From Hevea brasiliensis (Eukaryota; Streptophyta; Magnoliopsida; Malpighiales; Euphorbiaceae): a DNA stretch of 64,000 nt. Numbering within the stretch: the first letter of the stretch is position 1; each line of letters begins with the position of its first letter. The stretch is from NCBI RefSeq assembly GCF_030052815.1, contig NC_079503.1, positions 53,858,735 to 53,922,734 on the forward strand, given 5' to 3'. Below are positions 32,560-45,452 of the stretch, piece by piece. The notes under the pieces were generated by a model. The model saw only the letters and a program-made list of their open reading frames with translations. It was not told where the DNA came from and searched no databases. Made by a program: the position numbers and the translations under genes.

Positions 32560-35500
32560 TGTAACACCCCTATGTTCGGTAGTGCGTTCTACTGTTCCGG
32601 TGGCCAGTGTTATCCGGACAGCTAGGATGCCTAGAACTACACTTTGACATGAGGGAGGAGACATAAAATAATGAAATACAAGAAAAGAAAATACAAGAAA
32701 AAGAAAGGAAAAATAGTAGCAAAGAAAGGTAACCAAGTTAAGCGAGCCGAGAACCCTAGCGATGGGTGACCGCACCGGGAAGTCACGACGTGGACCGTTG
32801 ACTGGCCCTGGACCACAGGGAACCCTGGAAAATATTTTTAGGACTTAAAGAGACATCAATTGAAGTAGGAATATCATTAGAAATATCAAAGAAAAATTAA
32901 ATTATTAGTACAAGGAAGAGTGAGAAATCGAAAAAGCATTTAAACTTCGGTGTTCAGAAAAATCGGGAATGCAACCTGAACAGGGGCATTATGGTCAATC
33001 GACATCCCGAATTGTCTTTTGACCTAAATTTCCATTAAAAATAAATAATATTACACTTAGAAAATAAAATGAAAAATTAATTTGGTGGTACCTAAAGTGA
33101 ATAGCAAGAATTAAGGGTTTAATGTGAGATAAAGGGAAATTAAACTTATAATATGATTAATTAGTGTGAGTGGGCCACTAATGAATAAAGTAAAAACATA
33201 ATGGGGCAGCTTTAATTCCATTATACAAGCTGAAATGTTCATCTTCTCCATTTCCCTTAACCTTGCCGAATTGAAGGAAATGAAACCTCCATTGCCGTTT
33301 TCTTTCAAGCTCACCTAACCTCCTTATTCACTTCCAATCATTTAGGTTTCTTCAATAAAGATTATCTACACATCATAAGGAAGAGCTTGATACCAAAATC
33401 AAGAAGTTTAATCAAGGTTTAGCAAGTTCCAACCATAGGTAAGTTTACATTTTTGAATATTGTTTGTGTACATGTTATGGGTGTTGGATTTGTGAAGAAA
33501 ATTTTCAAGTTTGAGGAGTTATTGATATGTCCATTTTGGACAGCCATGGAGTTATGTATTTAATGATTTATTATTACATATATTTGATGTAAATTCATGT
33601 TGAGTAGAGGGATTTAATATCCTAGTAAGTTATTTCCATGAAAATGTGGTGATTGTGCACTTGAATTGGAGATTGATGAATTGTGGGACACTTTGGTATT
33701 GTAGAATATTTCGGCAGCCTTGGGACACTTTGATAAGTGTATGAGTTCATGAAGGTATTGGCAAAATATTGACATTGAGGATTGATGGATATGTATATAG
33801 ATTGGTTGTGTAAAGTGTATGTAAGAATGAGTAATGTTTAGGTGTAGATGTGATTGTACTTAGGCTTTGTAAATTTGAGTTTTAATTGGTGTATTGAGGA
33901 TAATTGTAATCTGCCCAAAGTAACTTTAAAGTGAAGTGGTATATGGTTTTGGTAATGTACCAAAACAGAATTGGTAAGGGAAGTGAACATATAGTCAGGT
34001 AAATGTGTCATTGATGTATGTTTAAGCAAGGTAATTAAGGGCAGCATGCATTTTAACCTATAACTTTAAATGTGTAACTTCAATTGGTATGAGACCAATT
34101 GGAGGTGAAACTAGGCACAAAATGTGCCAACTTTCATTCAGAAAGCATACCAAAATTCTACTTGCAAGGTGACATGAAAAATGACCAATTCGGATTAAGT
34201 GCAATTGAAACACAAATCGACCAATTTGGCGTGATTAGTGTTTAGGCCATAACTCGCTCAAAACAGGTCCAATTGACCTGAAATTTAACGATGAATAGTT
34301 AAGACCCATACCTACAAGTCTTATGAAGATACCAAAGCCAAGAAATGACCATAAGCAAGTCAAACAGCTTGCACAAGTTCGGGTCCAAAAACTGGCCGAA
34401 CCAAAGTTGACCAAATTGACCTAAAATGACCTAATTTGATGCCATTTGACCAACAATAGTAAAATGACCATAACTTGGTCTACATAACTCAGAATGACCT
34501 GAAATTTTTCCTCGCATGCAATAAGACATAGATCTACAAGTTTGTAGTTTTGACCGAAACCCGAAAACTGAGGGAACTAGGTCGTTCGACTAGGTCAAAC
34601 TAGTATCCCGGAATCCAGCAAGTTGCATTAAAATGCACTAAACAAGGAAATGAATTTGGTAAAACGTACCAACCCTAAAACCCTATTGAATGTGACATAT
34701 TAATGACACTAAAACCTAATTTACCTAAAACGCATCAAGGGTCGGTATATTAGGTGATTAAGCAAATAGTAGCTTTCAGTGAATTATTTGTCAAACATTA
34801 TCGATAGAGACAGTTTAATTTAGTACTGAAACACTTCAAATTGTGTTTCTCAGTTAGTAAAAACTCAGGGAAAGGGAAGGAAACACTGAGTCCAGACCAG
34901 GAGATAGTCATCAGAGGTTTGTGCACAACTAGTTTTCAACTGATTTTGCTTTGAATAATATTTCATATGATTAATTGTATGTTATTGTTTTAAATTGTGT
35001 TTGTGCACAACTAGTTTTCAACTGATTTTACTCTGAATAAGATTTCATATGATTAATTGTATGTTATTGATTTAAATTGTGTTTGTGCACAACAGTATTT
35101 CTTTTGAATTTTTAATTGAAATAAATTATGACTATTTGTATATTATTGTTTTCAATTATGGAAATGTGTTTGAATGGATACCTATTGCTTGAAAAGCATT
35201 GTAAATAGTTTGAAACTGTGGAAAAATTGATTTAGTGTGATTTGTGAAAATTTGAAGTTAATTATGAATTGTGTTGCCATTTTGTGAATGAATTTATGAC
35301 TTTAGAAATTTATTAGATTCTCATGAATCATTTGAATAAAATGTTTGGAATTAATTTTGTGTTCACACTTAGCATGACAGTATCATATCATTCCTTCTCC
35401 ATTTATGGGGTTGTGATCGTTTATTTTCCTTCTCCATTTATGGAGTCGTGATCTTTTATTTTTCTCCCTCTTTGGTTTAGTTGAGGGGATCGGATGAGTA

Positions 35501-36518
35501 CTCATTATATAGCTAGCTCCCCTCCTCATTGATTTCGATTAGTGGGGTTGTGATTGCTTTGTCGTGGTGTACAACGCGGCATTGATCAGAAATTTGTGTC
35601 ATGGCTTAAGTTGTGAATGAATTGGCAACACTGTATTCTTAAATTATTCGACTAAATTGTGTTGTTATGCGATTTGATAATTTGTGAAATGAAGTTTAAA
35701 TTCTTATTGACATTTACTGTCTTTTGAATTTAACTATATTTTGATTACTGAGATTTATTGTGATATTGTGTTAAATTCCTTATGATGATTGTCTTGAATT
35801 TAACTATGGTTTTAAATATCCACTATTTATTTGAATTATGAATTGTGATTTAAATTTGTATTTGGTTAATGTTGTGCACTGCGAGACATTGTCTCAATGA
35901 TAGCTTTTATTCTTTGTCGCAGTAGACAGACAGACAGGCGAGACTAGGCTGCTATTACCTCCAGCGAGAGATTTTCGGGTATAACGAGTATACAACATTT
36001 TGTATTTTGTGCGGTAATGTATGATCACTGTATGTACATATTGTTTTGGTTTTGAGCAGTTGTAAATTAAAATTGTACATTGACATTGTGAAGTAAATTA
36101 TGAGTTATTTTGGCTTGTAAAAATTGTATTATATTTCTTTTATCTCAGTCGTTGAAAAATCACTGCAGATTTGAGTTGAGAAATATGTTGTGTTGAGAAA
36201 AATGTTGGATTTGAGATTTGAAAAATATATTGAAGTACTTTTTACAGGTTTTCTGAAGAACTGTTTAATCCAAATTACAGATGGCACTCTGCCAAAATTT
36301 TTACAGAAATTCCAAATAAGTCAAATGTGTCAGTTCTATCACTTCAGTTAAAAAAACTTTTTAACACCTGTAAATAGTGCTCACCACTATAAAAGAAGTA
36401 AAAAAAGTTTTTAAAATCCCTTGTAGTGTATTTAATGGGTTATCAGTAGACGGAGTTGGTAATTCATTAGGTATACTATGGGATCATGTTATGCCTTACA
36501 GAAGGGTAGGGTGTGACA
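32560..36518 (+). mobile_element. H: solo LTR of the Tekay/Del-like family (3.96 kb)
   Basis: It runs TGTAACACCCC...GGGTGTGACA, flanked by AAAAC on both sides, with no internal region. It is colinear with the A and J LTRs: the 'cgagccgagaaccctagc' block near 32745, the CCAATTGG palindromes at 34080-34102, the GGCACAAAATGTGCC hairpin at 34114-34128, and the 'gatagctttta' block at 35898. Removing it restores the G gag frame, apart from the duplicated five bases. It most likely arose by recombination between two LTRs of a full element. Confidence 0.93.
34917..35094 (+). repeat. 82-base tandem repeat within solo LTR H
   Basis: 'gtttgtgcacaac' occurs at 34917, 34999 and 35081, exactly 82 bases apart, with two near-identical full units and the start of a third. 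Other LTRs of the family have one unit here. A shorter 35-base doubling ('tccttctccattta') follows at 35392 and 35427. Confidence 0.85.
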
Positions 36519-36523
36519 AAAAC
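36519..36523 (+). repeat. Target site duplication of solo LTR H, right
   Basis: AAAAC, identical to 32555-32559. Confidence 0.92.
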
Positions 36524-37209
36524 TCTAATGAGGAAGAGATTTGTTCCTAGTCATTACTATAGAGAGCTACATCAGAGGTTACAAAGATTGACTCAAGGTT
36601 CTAAAAGTGTTGAAGATTATCATAAAGAAATGGAAATTACTATGATTAGAGCAAATGTGGAGGAGGATAGAGAAGCCACCATGGCTAGATTCTTGAATGG
36701 GCTAAACAAGGAGATTGCTCATATTGTTGAGTTACATCACTATGTCGAGTTGGAGGATATGGTCCACATGGCTATGAAGGTAGAAAGGCAACTTAAAAGC
36801 AAGTCAAAATTTGGAGGAAATGCAGGTACTTCTTCATCTTGGAAGTGTAACTAGAAGAAAGAGGATAGGGAAAAGGCTGTTAGCAAATATAAGAAAAATG
36901 AGGAAAAGGAAAAGAAGGTGGAGAAGAAATTTGTAGAAAGTAAAGAAAATGAGGTTGCAACTACTACCCGAAATAGAGATGTGAAGTGTTTTAGGTGTTT
37001 GGGCAGTGGACATATAGCTTCTCAATGCCCTAACAAGAGAGTCATGGTCATGAGAGAAGATGGTGAGATAGAGACGGAGGAGGAAATTGTGAGTGATTCC
37101 ACATCTTCAGGGGAGGAGGATGCAGAGGTAGAATATGCTGCTGAAGGAAGTGCTCTAGTGATTATGAGAGCATTAAATACTCAAGTAAATGAGGATGTTG
37201 GTGATGAAT
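36524..37209 (+). pseudogene. Element G gag, second part with zinc knuckle
   Basis: It continues the gag frame: RKRFVPSHYYRELHQRLQ, GSKSVEDYHKEMEI and a lysine-rich stretch. A zinc knuckle CFRCLGSGHIASQC (CX2CX4HX4C, all four ligands present) lies at about 36988-37030. An in-frame TAG at about 36852 (KCN*KKED) interrupts it, probably replacing Trp or Gln. It is followed by an acidic linker (EDGEIETEEEIVSD) leading to protease. Confidence 0.88.
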
Positions 37210-38092
37210 TGCAAAGAGAAACAATTTTCCATACACTTGTAGTGTCATCATTGATGGGGGAAGTTGTGCCAATGTTGCTAGTACTATTTTGGTGCAGAGA
37301 TTAGGGTTGAGGACTTTGAAACACCCTAGACCCTATAAATTGCAGTGGTTGAATGAATGCGGTGAGATGAAAGTAACAAAACGAGTGCTGATTTCCTTTG
37401 CAATAGGAAAGTATCAAGATAAGGTTATGTGTGACGTGGTTCCAATGCAAGCTGGCCATTTATTACTTGGCCGACCATGGCAATTTGATAGAAAGGTGAT
37501 CCATGATGGGTATAAAAATAGATATTCTTTTGAAATGAATGGAAGGAAAATCATTTTGGCACTTATGACACCAAAACAGATTTATGAAGACCAAACAAGG
37601 CTTAAACAAGCAATGGGTGAGGTAAAATCAAGAGTGTCCGAAAAGAGAGCAGAGAAGAAAAGAAGGAGTGAAAAGAAATTGACTGAAAATGTTGTGAGTG
37701 AGCAAGACAAGGGTGGTTGTGAGGAAAGAAAAGATAGTAGAGAAAACATTCCAAGAGTGCTTGAAAAAGGTGAAACTTCGGCGCAAAAGGAGAGCTGTGT
37801 GGAAAGAGGGGAGAGAAAATTAAGTTTGTATGCTAAAGGAAAAGATGTGAGGAATGCCATGTTTGTCAACATGCAAATGTTATTAATTGTGTTCATGGAC
37901 TCTTGTTTATCCACATCTGACCTTGACCCCAATTTGCCTAGTGCTGTTGTCTCCCTTTTGCAGGAATATGAGGATGTGCTACCTGAGGAGATGCCAGCTG
38001 GACTACCACCTATTCGAGGGATTGAGCACCAGATTGATTTTGTACCTGGAGCAGTTATTCCCAATCGTTCAGCCTATAGAACTAATCCTGAA
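37210..38092 (+). pseudogene. Element G protease and linker to RT
   Basis: At 37249-37290 the plus strand encodes VIIDGGSCANVAS, the aspartic protease site D-G-G-S. It is in a different frame from the preceding gag end (LQRETIFHTLVVSS), so a deletion or shift lies just before it. It goes on VQRLGLRTLKHPRPYKL, then AGHLLLGRPWQFDRKVIHDG (the LLGRPW motif of the protease C-term). A lysine/glutamate-rich linker follows, then ALPEEMP-type sequence (EDVLPEEMPAGLPPIRGIEH) that begins the RT region. Stop TAA at 38092-38094, where relatives have Glu (NPEE). Confidence 0.85.
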
Positions 38093-38866
38093 TAAACCAA
38101 AGAATTTTAAAGGCAAGTTGAGGAATTGCTAGCTAAGGGTTACGTGAGAGAAAGTATGAGCCCTTGTGCCGTACCCGTCCTTTTAGTACCAAAGAAAGAT
38201 GGCACATGGCACATGTGTGTGGATTGTAGGGCAGTCAACAAAATCACTGTAAAGTATCACCACCCTATACCTAGATTGGATGATATGTTGGATGAACTTT
38301 GTGGTGCTTGTGTTTTTACCAAAATTGACGTGAAAAGCGGATATCATCAAATTCGCATAAAAGTAGGTGATGAATGGAAGACTGCATTTAAAACAAAGCA
38401 TGGACTATATGAGTGGTTAGTGATGCCTTTTGGGCTAATTAATGCTCCTAGCACTTTTATGAGATTGATGAATCATGTGTTGCGTGCTTTCATTGGAAGA
38501 TTTTTTGTTGTTTATTTTGATGATATATTGGTTTACAGTAGAGACATGAAAGAACATATGCATCATTTAAGAGCTGTATTCGATGTGTTAAGAAAGGAAA
38601 AATTATATGCTAACTTGAAGAAATGTTCATTTTGCATGGAAAAGGTTGTCTTTTTAGGATTTGTCATTAGTGCTAATGGTGTTGAAGTTGATGATGAAAA
38701 AATTAGAGCTATTAAAGACTGGCCCATTCCAAAGTCTGCATCTGAAGTACGTAGTTTCCATGGACTAGCTAGTTTCTATAGAAGATTTATTAAGAATTTC
38801 AGTACCATTGCAGCACCATTGAATGATATTGTCAAAAAGAATGTTAATTTTGTTTGGGAACAGAAA
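38093..38866 (+). pseudogene. Element G reverse transcriptase
   Basis: After TAA codons near 38093 and 38111 the frame is open. It gives [73 protein letters not shown] and [13 protein letters not shown]. The active site FDD (YFDDILVYS) is intact. [16 protein letters not shown] and [17 protein letters not shown] follow. The frame ends with TAA 38867-38869 (EQK*DDAF), a CAA/CAG-type Gln loss. This is the best-preserved RT domain of the window in one piece, only broken by nonsense codons. Confidence 0.9.
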
Positions 38867-38869
38867 TAA

Positions 38870-39465
38870 GATGATGCTTTTCACAAAATTAAAGACATGT
38901 TATGTTCCGCTCCTGTGTTGCCTTTACCTGATTTTTCTATGACTTTTGAGATTGAGTGTGATGCATCAGGAATAGGTATTGGAGCCGTTTTAATGCAGGA
39001 TAAAAGACCAATAGCATACTTTAGTGAGAAGCTTAATGGAGCAGCTTTGAACTATTCTACATATGACAAAGAGTTGTATGCATTGGTACGTGCCTTGGAA
39101 ATGTGGCAACATTACCTTTGGCCAAAGCAATTTGTCATCCACACAGATCATGAGTCATTGAAGCATATCAAGGGGCAAAATAAGTTGAGTAGGTGTCACG
39201 CAAAATGGGTTGAGTTCCTTGAGACCTTCCCATATGTAATTCAATACAAACATGGGAAAGAAAATGTGGTTGCTGATGCCTTATATCGAAGGTATAACCT
39301 TCTTGCCCTTCTTGATGCAAAGTTATTAGGATTCGAATATGTGAAAGAATTATATGCTGAAGATAATGACTTTGCTAGAGTGTATGCAGCTTGTGAAAAG
39401 AATGCTTTTAAAAAGTTTTATAGGCATGATGGATATTTGCTTAGAGAAAATAGATTGTGTGCCTA
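38870..39465 (+). pseudogene. Element G RNase H
   Basis: It reads [20 protein letters not shown] (RNase H start, with catalytic Asp in ECDASG), [20 protein letters not shown] (catalytic Glu), [16 protein letters not shown] (catalytic Asp in HTDH) and [12 protein letters not shown] (ADALSRR motif with Ser to Tyr). All catalytic positions are visible. It ends TGCCTAA in a shifted frame; the true frame goes on into integrase ([11 protein letters not shown]), so one base is missing near 39460. Confidence 0.88.
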
Positions 39466-40092
39466 AGAGTTCCATGCGTGAATTACTTGTGAATGAGTCT
39501 CATGTTGGTGGATTAATGGGTCATTTTTATGTTGCCAAAACTTTAGATGTGTTGAAGGAACATTTTTATTGGCCGAATATGAAAAGAGATGTTGAAAGAG
39601 TATGTGTTAGGTGCGTTGTGTGTGCTAAGGCTAAATCTAGAGTTTTACCACAAGGTTTGTATACACCTTTGCCTACCCCTAGTGATCCTTGGGTTCATTT
39701 GTCTACGGATTTTGTGTTAGGATTACCTAGGTCTAAACAAGGCCATGATTCAATTTTTGTTGTTGTTGACAGGTTTTCAAAAATGGCACATTTTATTCCA
39801 TGCCATAAAACTGATGACGCTACAAATGTTACAAATTTATTCTTTAGAGATATTGTTAGCTTGCATGGCATACCTAAGAGTTTAGTTAGTGATAGGGATG
39901 TTAAATTCCTCAGTCACTTTTGGAAGGTTTTGTGGGGAAAATTGGGCACCAAGTTGTTATTTTCCACCACTTGTCACCCACAAACCGATGGTCAAACTGA
40001 AGTAGTAAATAGGACATTAACTACTCTTTTGCATGATGTGGTTAAGCAAAATTTGAAGTCATGGGAAGATTGCATTCCACTTGTTGAATTTG
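39466..40092 (+). pseudogene. Element G integrase, first part
   Basis: The HHCC zinc finger is intact ([11 protein letters not shown] ... [12 protein letters not shown]). The catalytic core has [48 protein letters not shown] and [16 protein letters not shown], so D, D and E are all present. The frame reaches IPLVEF, where element J is inserted at 40093. After J the reading continues AYNRNVHSSTGYSPFE. The enzyme inserts the element's cDNA into the genome. Confidence 0.9.
40088..40092 (+). repeat. Target site duplication of element J, left
   Basis: ATTTG before TGTCACACC; repeated at 52245-52249. Confidence 0.92.
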
Positions 40093-43000
40093 TGTCACAC
40101 CCTACCCCTCTATAAGGCATAACATGATCCCGTAGTATACCTAATGAATTACCAACTCCGTCTACTGATAACCCATTAAATACACTACAAGGGATTTTAA
40201 AAACTTTTCTTACTTCTTTTACAGTGGTGAGCACTATTTACTGGTGTTAAAAACCTTTTTGAACTGAAGTGATAACACTAACACATTTGAATTATTTGGA
40301 ATTTCTGTAAAATTTTGGCAGAGTGCCATCTGTATTTTGGACAAACAGTTCTTCAGAAAACCTGTAAAAAGCACTTCAATATATTTCCAAATCTCAACTC
40401 CAACACGTTTCTCAACACAACATATTTCTCAACTCAAATCCATAGTAATTTTTCAAAGACTGAGATAAAAGAAATATAATACAATTTTTACAAGTCAAAA
40501 TAACTCATAATTTACTTTACAACTTCAATGTACAATTTTAATTTACAACTGCTCAAAACCAAAAACAATATGTACATACAGTGAACATATATTGTAATAC
40601 AAAATGTGGTATACTCTTTATACCCGAAAATCTCTCATTGGATGTACTAGCAAATCTAGTTCACGCTGTCTGTCTGCTCACCGCGACAAGAATAAAGCTA
40701 TCACTGAGACAATGTCTCAGTGGTGCACAACATTAACCAAATACAACTTTAAATCACAAATCACAAGTTATATAAATAGTGGATACTTAAAACCATAGTT
40801 AAATTCAAGACAGTAAAGGTCAACAAGAATTTAAACTCCATTTCTCAATATCACAATAATTTCAATAAATCAAATCATGATTAAATTCAAAAGACAGTGA
40901 ATGTCAATAAGAATTTAAACTCCATTTCACAATTTCACAATTTCACAATACATATCAATAAACCACACACAGCTTAATCATGTTCCAAAGTTCAATTCTT
41001 CCCAAAAGTTAATGACTAATGAGGAATAACATAGCTAGCTAGCAAAAATATGAGTACTCATCCAATTCTTCCTCAACAGGCACACACCTCAACACTTCAG
41101 CCAGAGAGGGAATTCAATTCGTCCCACTAGACAAGCTAGCGAGGAATACAGTCAATATACATGATAGCTGTGGTTTCAAATCATTTCTAATGCTTTTCAA
41201 TCAATAAGTATCCATCAATATCATTCAAACAATTTTTCATAGTTTCAAACCATTTACAATGCTTTTCAAGTAATAAATATCCATCAAACATCATTCAAAC
41301 AATTTTTCACAGTTTCACAATTCAAAACAACAATATTCAAATAGTCATAATTTATTTCAATTGAAAATAATTCAAAAGAAATAGCTGTTATGCACAAACC
41401 TCTGATAACTGTCTCTTGGTCTTGACTCAGTGTTTCCTTCCCTTTCCCTGAGTCTTTGCTAACTGAGAAACACAATTTGAAGTGTTTCAGTACTTAATTA
41501 AACTGTCTCTAACGATAATGTTTGATAAGTAATTCACTGAATGCTATTATTTGCTTAATCAACCTAATATATCGACCCTCGGTGCATTCTAGGTAAATTA
41601 GGTTTTAATGTTATTAATATGTCACATTCGATAATATTTTAGGGTTGGCACATGTTACCAAGTTCATTTCCGTGTATACTGCATTTTCTTGCAATTTGCT
41701 GGATTTCGGGATACTAATTTAACCTAGCCGGACGACCTAGTTCCCTTGGTTTTCGAGTTTCAGTCGAAACTACAAACTTGTAGATCTATGTCTTATGGAA
41801 CACGGGGAAACATTTCAGGTCATTCTGAGTTATGTAGACCAAGTTATGGTCATTTTACTATTACTGGTCAAATTGCACCAAAATTGGTCACTTTAGGTCA
41901 TTTTAGGTCATTTTAGGTTCGGCTAGTTTTTGGACCCGAACTTGTGCAAGCTTTTTTACTTGCTTATGGTCATTTCTGGGCTTTGGTGTCCTCATAAGAC
42001 TTGTAGATATGGGTCTTAACTATTCATGGTTAAAATGTTAGGTCAATTGGACCTGTTTTGAGTAAGTTATGGCCTAAACACTAACTGCTGCCCAAATGGT
42101 CAATTTTCAGGCCTTACTTGCACTTAATCCGGATTTGGTCATTTTTCAAGCTACCTTGCAAGCAGAATTTTGGCAAGCTTCCTTCACCTCCAATTGGCCT
42201 CATACCAATTGGAGCCACACAATTAAAGTTCTAGGCCTAAAACTCAAACTGCCTTATTGCAATTCTTGCATACACATCAAACATCACTTTTAACACTCAC
42301 CAAACTTAACATTCAAACTAATTCTGGTTGTACCACAACCTAAACATAATTTACAACATATTATAGGTCATTTTGGCAGCTTACAATTACATTCAATGTG
42401 CACCAACAAGTGCAGAATTTGTCCAATTCAATTTACAACAATTCAATCACCAATTCATGCTCATTTACATGTCCCACTTCACACCACCATACATACACTC
42501 AAACTGCCATAACTACCAACACATTTTAACATCATTATTCCATAAACCAAGCATGAATTCCAGCATTCCTCAAGTGTTAGCAAACTGCCACAATGGTACA
42601 CTTACATTCCATTACTTTCCAAGCTTTAAATCTCATTTTACATTTACATATACTAAGTATACATCACCCAAACAATTTCCTACACAATATACATTTAATC
42701 AATCATTTAATTCACCATTTACAAGCACAAATAAACTGCCTTCAAGGTGCTTCCATGGCTGCCAAAAGTGCACATTCCCATTCAACATCAAAACTCAAAA
42801 ATTTCTCCATAAATCAAACACCCATAATATCCTTACAAACTTTAACAAAGCAATAATCAAAAACTCAAACTTACCTATTGTTGGGACTTGCTAAATCTTC
42901 ACTAAAACTTCTTAATATTGGTATCTACTTCTTCCTTGTGAAGTGGGGATAAACTTTGATAAAGAAACCTAGGTGTTTGGAGGTGAAATGACGGATAGGA

Positions 43001-43741
43001 TGAAGCTTGAATTACATGAGGCAATGGAGGTTTTGGGAGCTCTTCATCTACGGCAATGGTGATTTCTAAAGTTGAAGATGATGTTTTAGTGGAGTAATCT
43101 GCCCACTTAAGGTATATTATAATCCTTAGTGGTCCACTTACACAAAATCAATTATATTATATGTTTAAATATGTTAATTACCTAATTTGAACCCCATTTT
43201 TGCTATTTATATTAGGTACCCCTAAATTAATTTTTCATGACATTTTCCAAATATAATATCATGTATTTTCAATGGACATTTAGGTCATAAGACAACTCGG
43301 GGTGTCAACTGACCACAATGCCCCTGTTCGGGTTGCATTCCCGATTTTTTAGTAACACCGGGTTTTGTCCGTTTTTCGATTTCTCACTTTTCTTTGTACT
43401 AATTATTTAATTTTCTTTGATATTTCTAATGATATTTATACTTCAATAAATATTTATTTGAGTCCTAAAAATATTTTCCAGGGTTCCCCGCATTCCAAGG
43501 TTAGTCATTGGTCCACGCCGTGACTTCCCGATACGGTATCGCTAGGGTTCTCGGCTCGTTTAACTTGGTTACATTTCTTTGCTATTATTTTTCCTTTATT
43601 TTTATTGTATTTTCTCTACTTGTATTTCATTATTTTATGTCTCCTCACTCATATCGAAGTGTAGTTCTAGGCATCCTAGCTGTCCGGACAACACTGGACA
43701 CCGGAATAGTAGAACGCACTACCAAACATAAGGGTGTTACA
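40093..43741 (-). mobile_element. Element J 3' LTR
   Basis: TGTCACACCCTACCC to GGGTGTTACA on the plus strand. Contains the 'aataaagctatcactgaga' block near 40690, the CCAATTGG palindromes near 42190-42215 and the 'ctgtccggacaacactgg' block near 43680. Open frames on the plus strand inside it are antisense and not counted as genes. Confidence 0.93.
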
Positions 43742-43757
43742 ATTCTCCCCCCCTTAA
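43742..43757 (-). promoter_or_regulatory. Polypurine tract of element J (antisense)
   Basis: ATTCTCCCCCCCTTAA-type run next to the 3' LTR; in sense it is TTAAGGGGGGG followed by AGAAT. Confidence 0.85.
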
Positions 43758-43787
43758 ATAAATTTCGTCTCGAAATTTTACCTGGCA

Positions 43788-44849
43788 TTAGTCTCTGAAT
43801 AGCTGTGGGTGTTATCTCCTCATATCCTCTTCACGTTCCCAAGTAGCTTCCTGTCCTGAATGATGGTTCCACAGCACTTTAACCAGATGTATCTGTTTGT
43901 TCCTCAGCTGCTTCACCTCATAAGCCAGAATTTTTATGGGTTCTTCCTCATATGAGAGGTCTGGATTTACCTCAATCTCTTCAACTGATAGTACATGAGA
44001 TGGGTCAGATCTGTACCTGCTTAACATGGACACATGGAAGACACTGTGTATCTTTTCTAGCTCTGGAGGTAATGCTAACCGATATGCCAAAGGACCCACT
44101 CTTTCCAGAACTTCATATGGTCCGATGAAACGAGGACTCAGTTTCCATTTTCTGCCAAATCTCATAATCCTCTTCCAAGGAGAAACTTTGAGGAATACTT
44201 TATCACCCACTGCATATTCAATATCTCTTCTCTTCAGATCAACATAGGACTTCTGACGGTCTGATGCAGCCTTGAGTCTATCTCTGATCAATCTGATCTT
44301 TTCCTCTGTCTACTGAACAATTTCTGGCCCAATCATCTTCCTTTCACCTACCTTATCCCAACATAAGGGACTTCTGCACTTTCTGCCATACAAAGCTTCG
44401 TATGGAGGCATCCCAATGCTTGATTGGTAGCTGTTGTTATAAGCAAACTCAATCAAAGGCAAGTGTGTATCCCAACTACCTTCAAATTCAATCACACAAG
44501 CCCGTAGCATATCCTCCAATATTTGAATTACCCTTTCAGACTGGCCATCTATCTGTGGGTGGAATGCTGTGCTGAAGTTCAATCTAGTTCTTATGGCTCT
44601 CTGAAGACTACCCCAGAATCTAGAAGTGAACCTAGGATCTCTGTTAGACACAATTGATACTGGCACTCCATGCAGTTTTACAATCTCATATATGTACAAT
44701 CTGGCCAATCTTTCCAGGCTATAGTCCATCCGAACTGGCAAAAAGTGAGCAAACTTGGTCAATCTGTCAACTATAACCCATACTGCATCATGACTACTTT
44801 GTGTCCTTGGAAGTCCTGTAACAAAATCCATAGTTATTCGTTCCCATTT
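43788..44849 (-). pseudogene. Element J integrase core, GPY/F module and chromodomain
   Basis: From 44831 leftwards: [20 protein letters not shown] (first Asp), [18 protein letters not shown] (second Asp present in NRD), [18 protein letters not shown] (catalytic Glu) and [20 protein letters not shown] follows in PEIVQ*TEEK, replacing Gln. From 44291: [36 protein letters not shown] (GPY/F module) and EEEPIKILAYEVKQLRNKQ ... TWEREEDMRR (chromodomain). A TAA replaces a Gln codon (MRR*HPQ) near the end. Chromodomains bind histone marks and guide insertion to heterochromatin in the family. Confidence 0.9.
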
Positions 44850-45452
44850 TCACTCTAGTACTGGCAAAGGATGTAACAAACCAGCTGGAACTTGATGTTC
44901 TGCCTTTACTTGCTGAGAAGTTAGGCATTTGGAGACAAATTCAGCTATATCTCTCTTCATACCCATCCACCAGTAATGCTCTTTCAGCCCTCTGTATATT
45001 TTAGTTCCACCAGGGTGCATAGCAAATGGAGACTCATGTGCTTCCTTCATAATGATCTGTCTTAATTCCACATCACTAGGAATGCACATTCTGCCCTGAT
45101 GTAGCAATAAACCATCATCTCTCACAGAAAATTCAGGTTTCTTGCCCTGCTGGACTTCTTTCAGTAGCTTCTGATATTTTTCATCACTTTGAGTAGCCAT
45201 TCTGATCTGATCAATCAACACTGGTTGTACATGCCATGCAACTACTGTCTGTCCCTCATCATTAATCTCTAAACTGGCATGCTGTGCTTTCAATTCATAT
45301 ACCATGGACAAAGGAGAAACTCTGAGACTTGCCATAGTCTTGCGACTTAAGGCGTCAGCCACCACATTTGCTTTCCTTGGCTGATAGTCTATTAAGCAAT
45401 CATAATCTTTAATGAGTTTTAACCATCTCCTCTTCCTCAAATTCAATTCCTT
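44850..45452 (-). pseudogene. Element J RNase H end and integrase zinc finger
   Basis: MNLRKRRWLKLIKDYD, KANVVADALSRKTMASLRV (intact ADALSR) and MKEAHESPFAMHPGGTKIYR (two His of HHCC). Then comes [20 protein letters not shown], where the second Cys of the CX2C pair has become Ser. The zinc finger should therefore be lost. The frame is open from the TAG at 45453-45455 to about 44850, where a stop (VLE* in place of W) precedes the core domain. Confidence 0.88.

Noticed and set aside
32521..32775. Hydrophobic open frame antisense to the LTR start, also at 11076-11267, 18036-18284, 43508-43798 and 52017-52259
   Set aside because: It recurs because the first 270 bases of these LTRs are conserved. 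The start differs between copies and the peptide follows a T-rich promoter-side stretch. No coding constraint can be shown from here.
36519..40092. A gypsy element inserted next to LTR H, using H as its 5' LTR
   Set aside because: The gag frame at 36524 continues the one ending at 32559 and AAAAC flanks H, so H is the insertion and gag belongs to G.
42373..42894. 173-codon open frame on the plus strand, repeated at 50870-51391
   Set aside because: Both copies lie at the same place in the two LTRs of element J, antisense to the element. Similarity is explained by LTR identity, the composition is low-complexity, and related LTRs (A, H, O) do not keep the frame.
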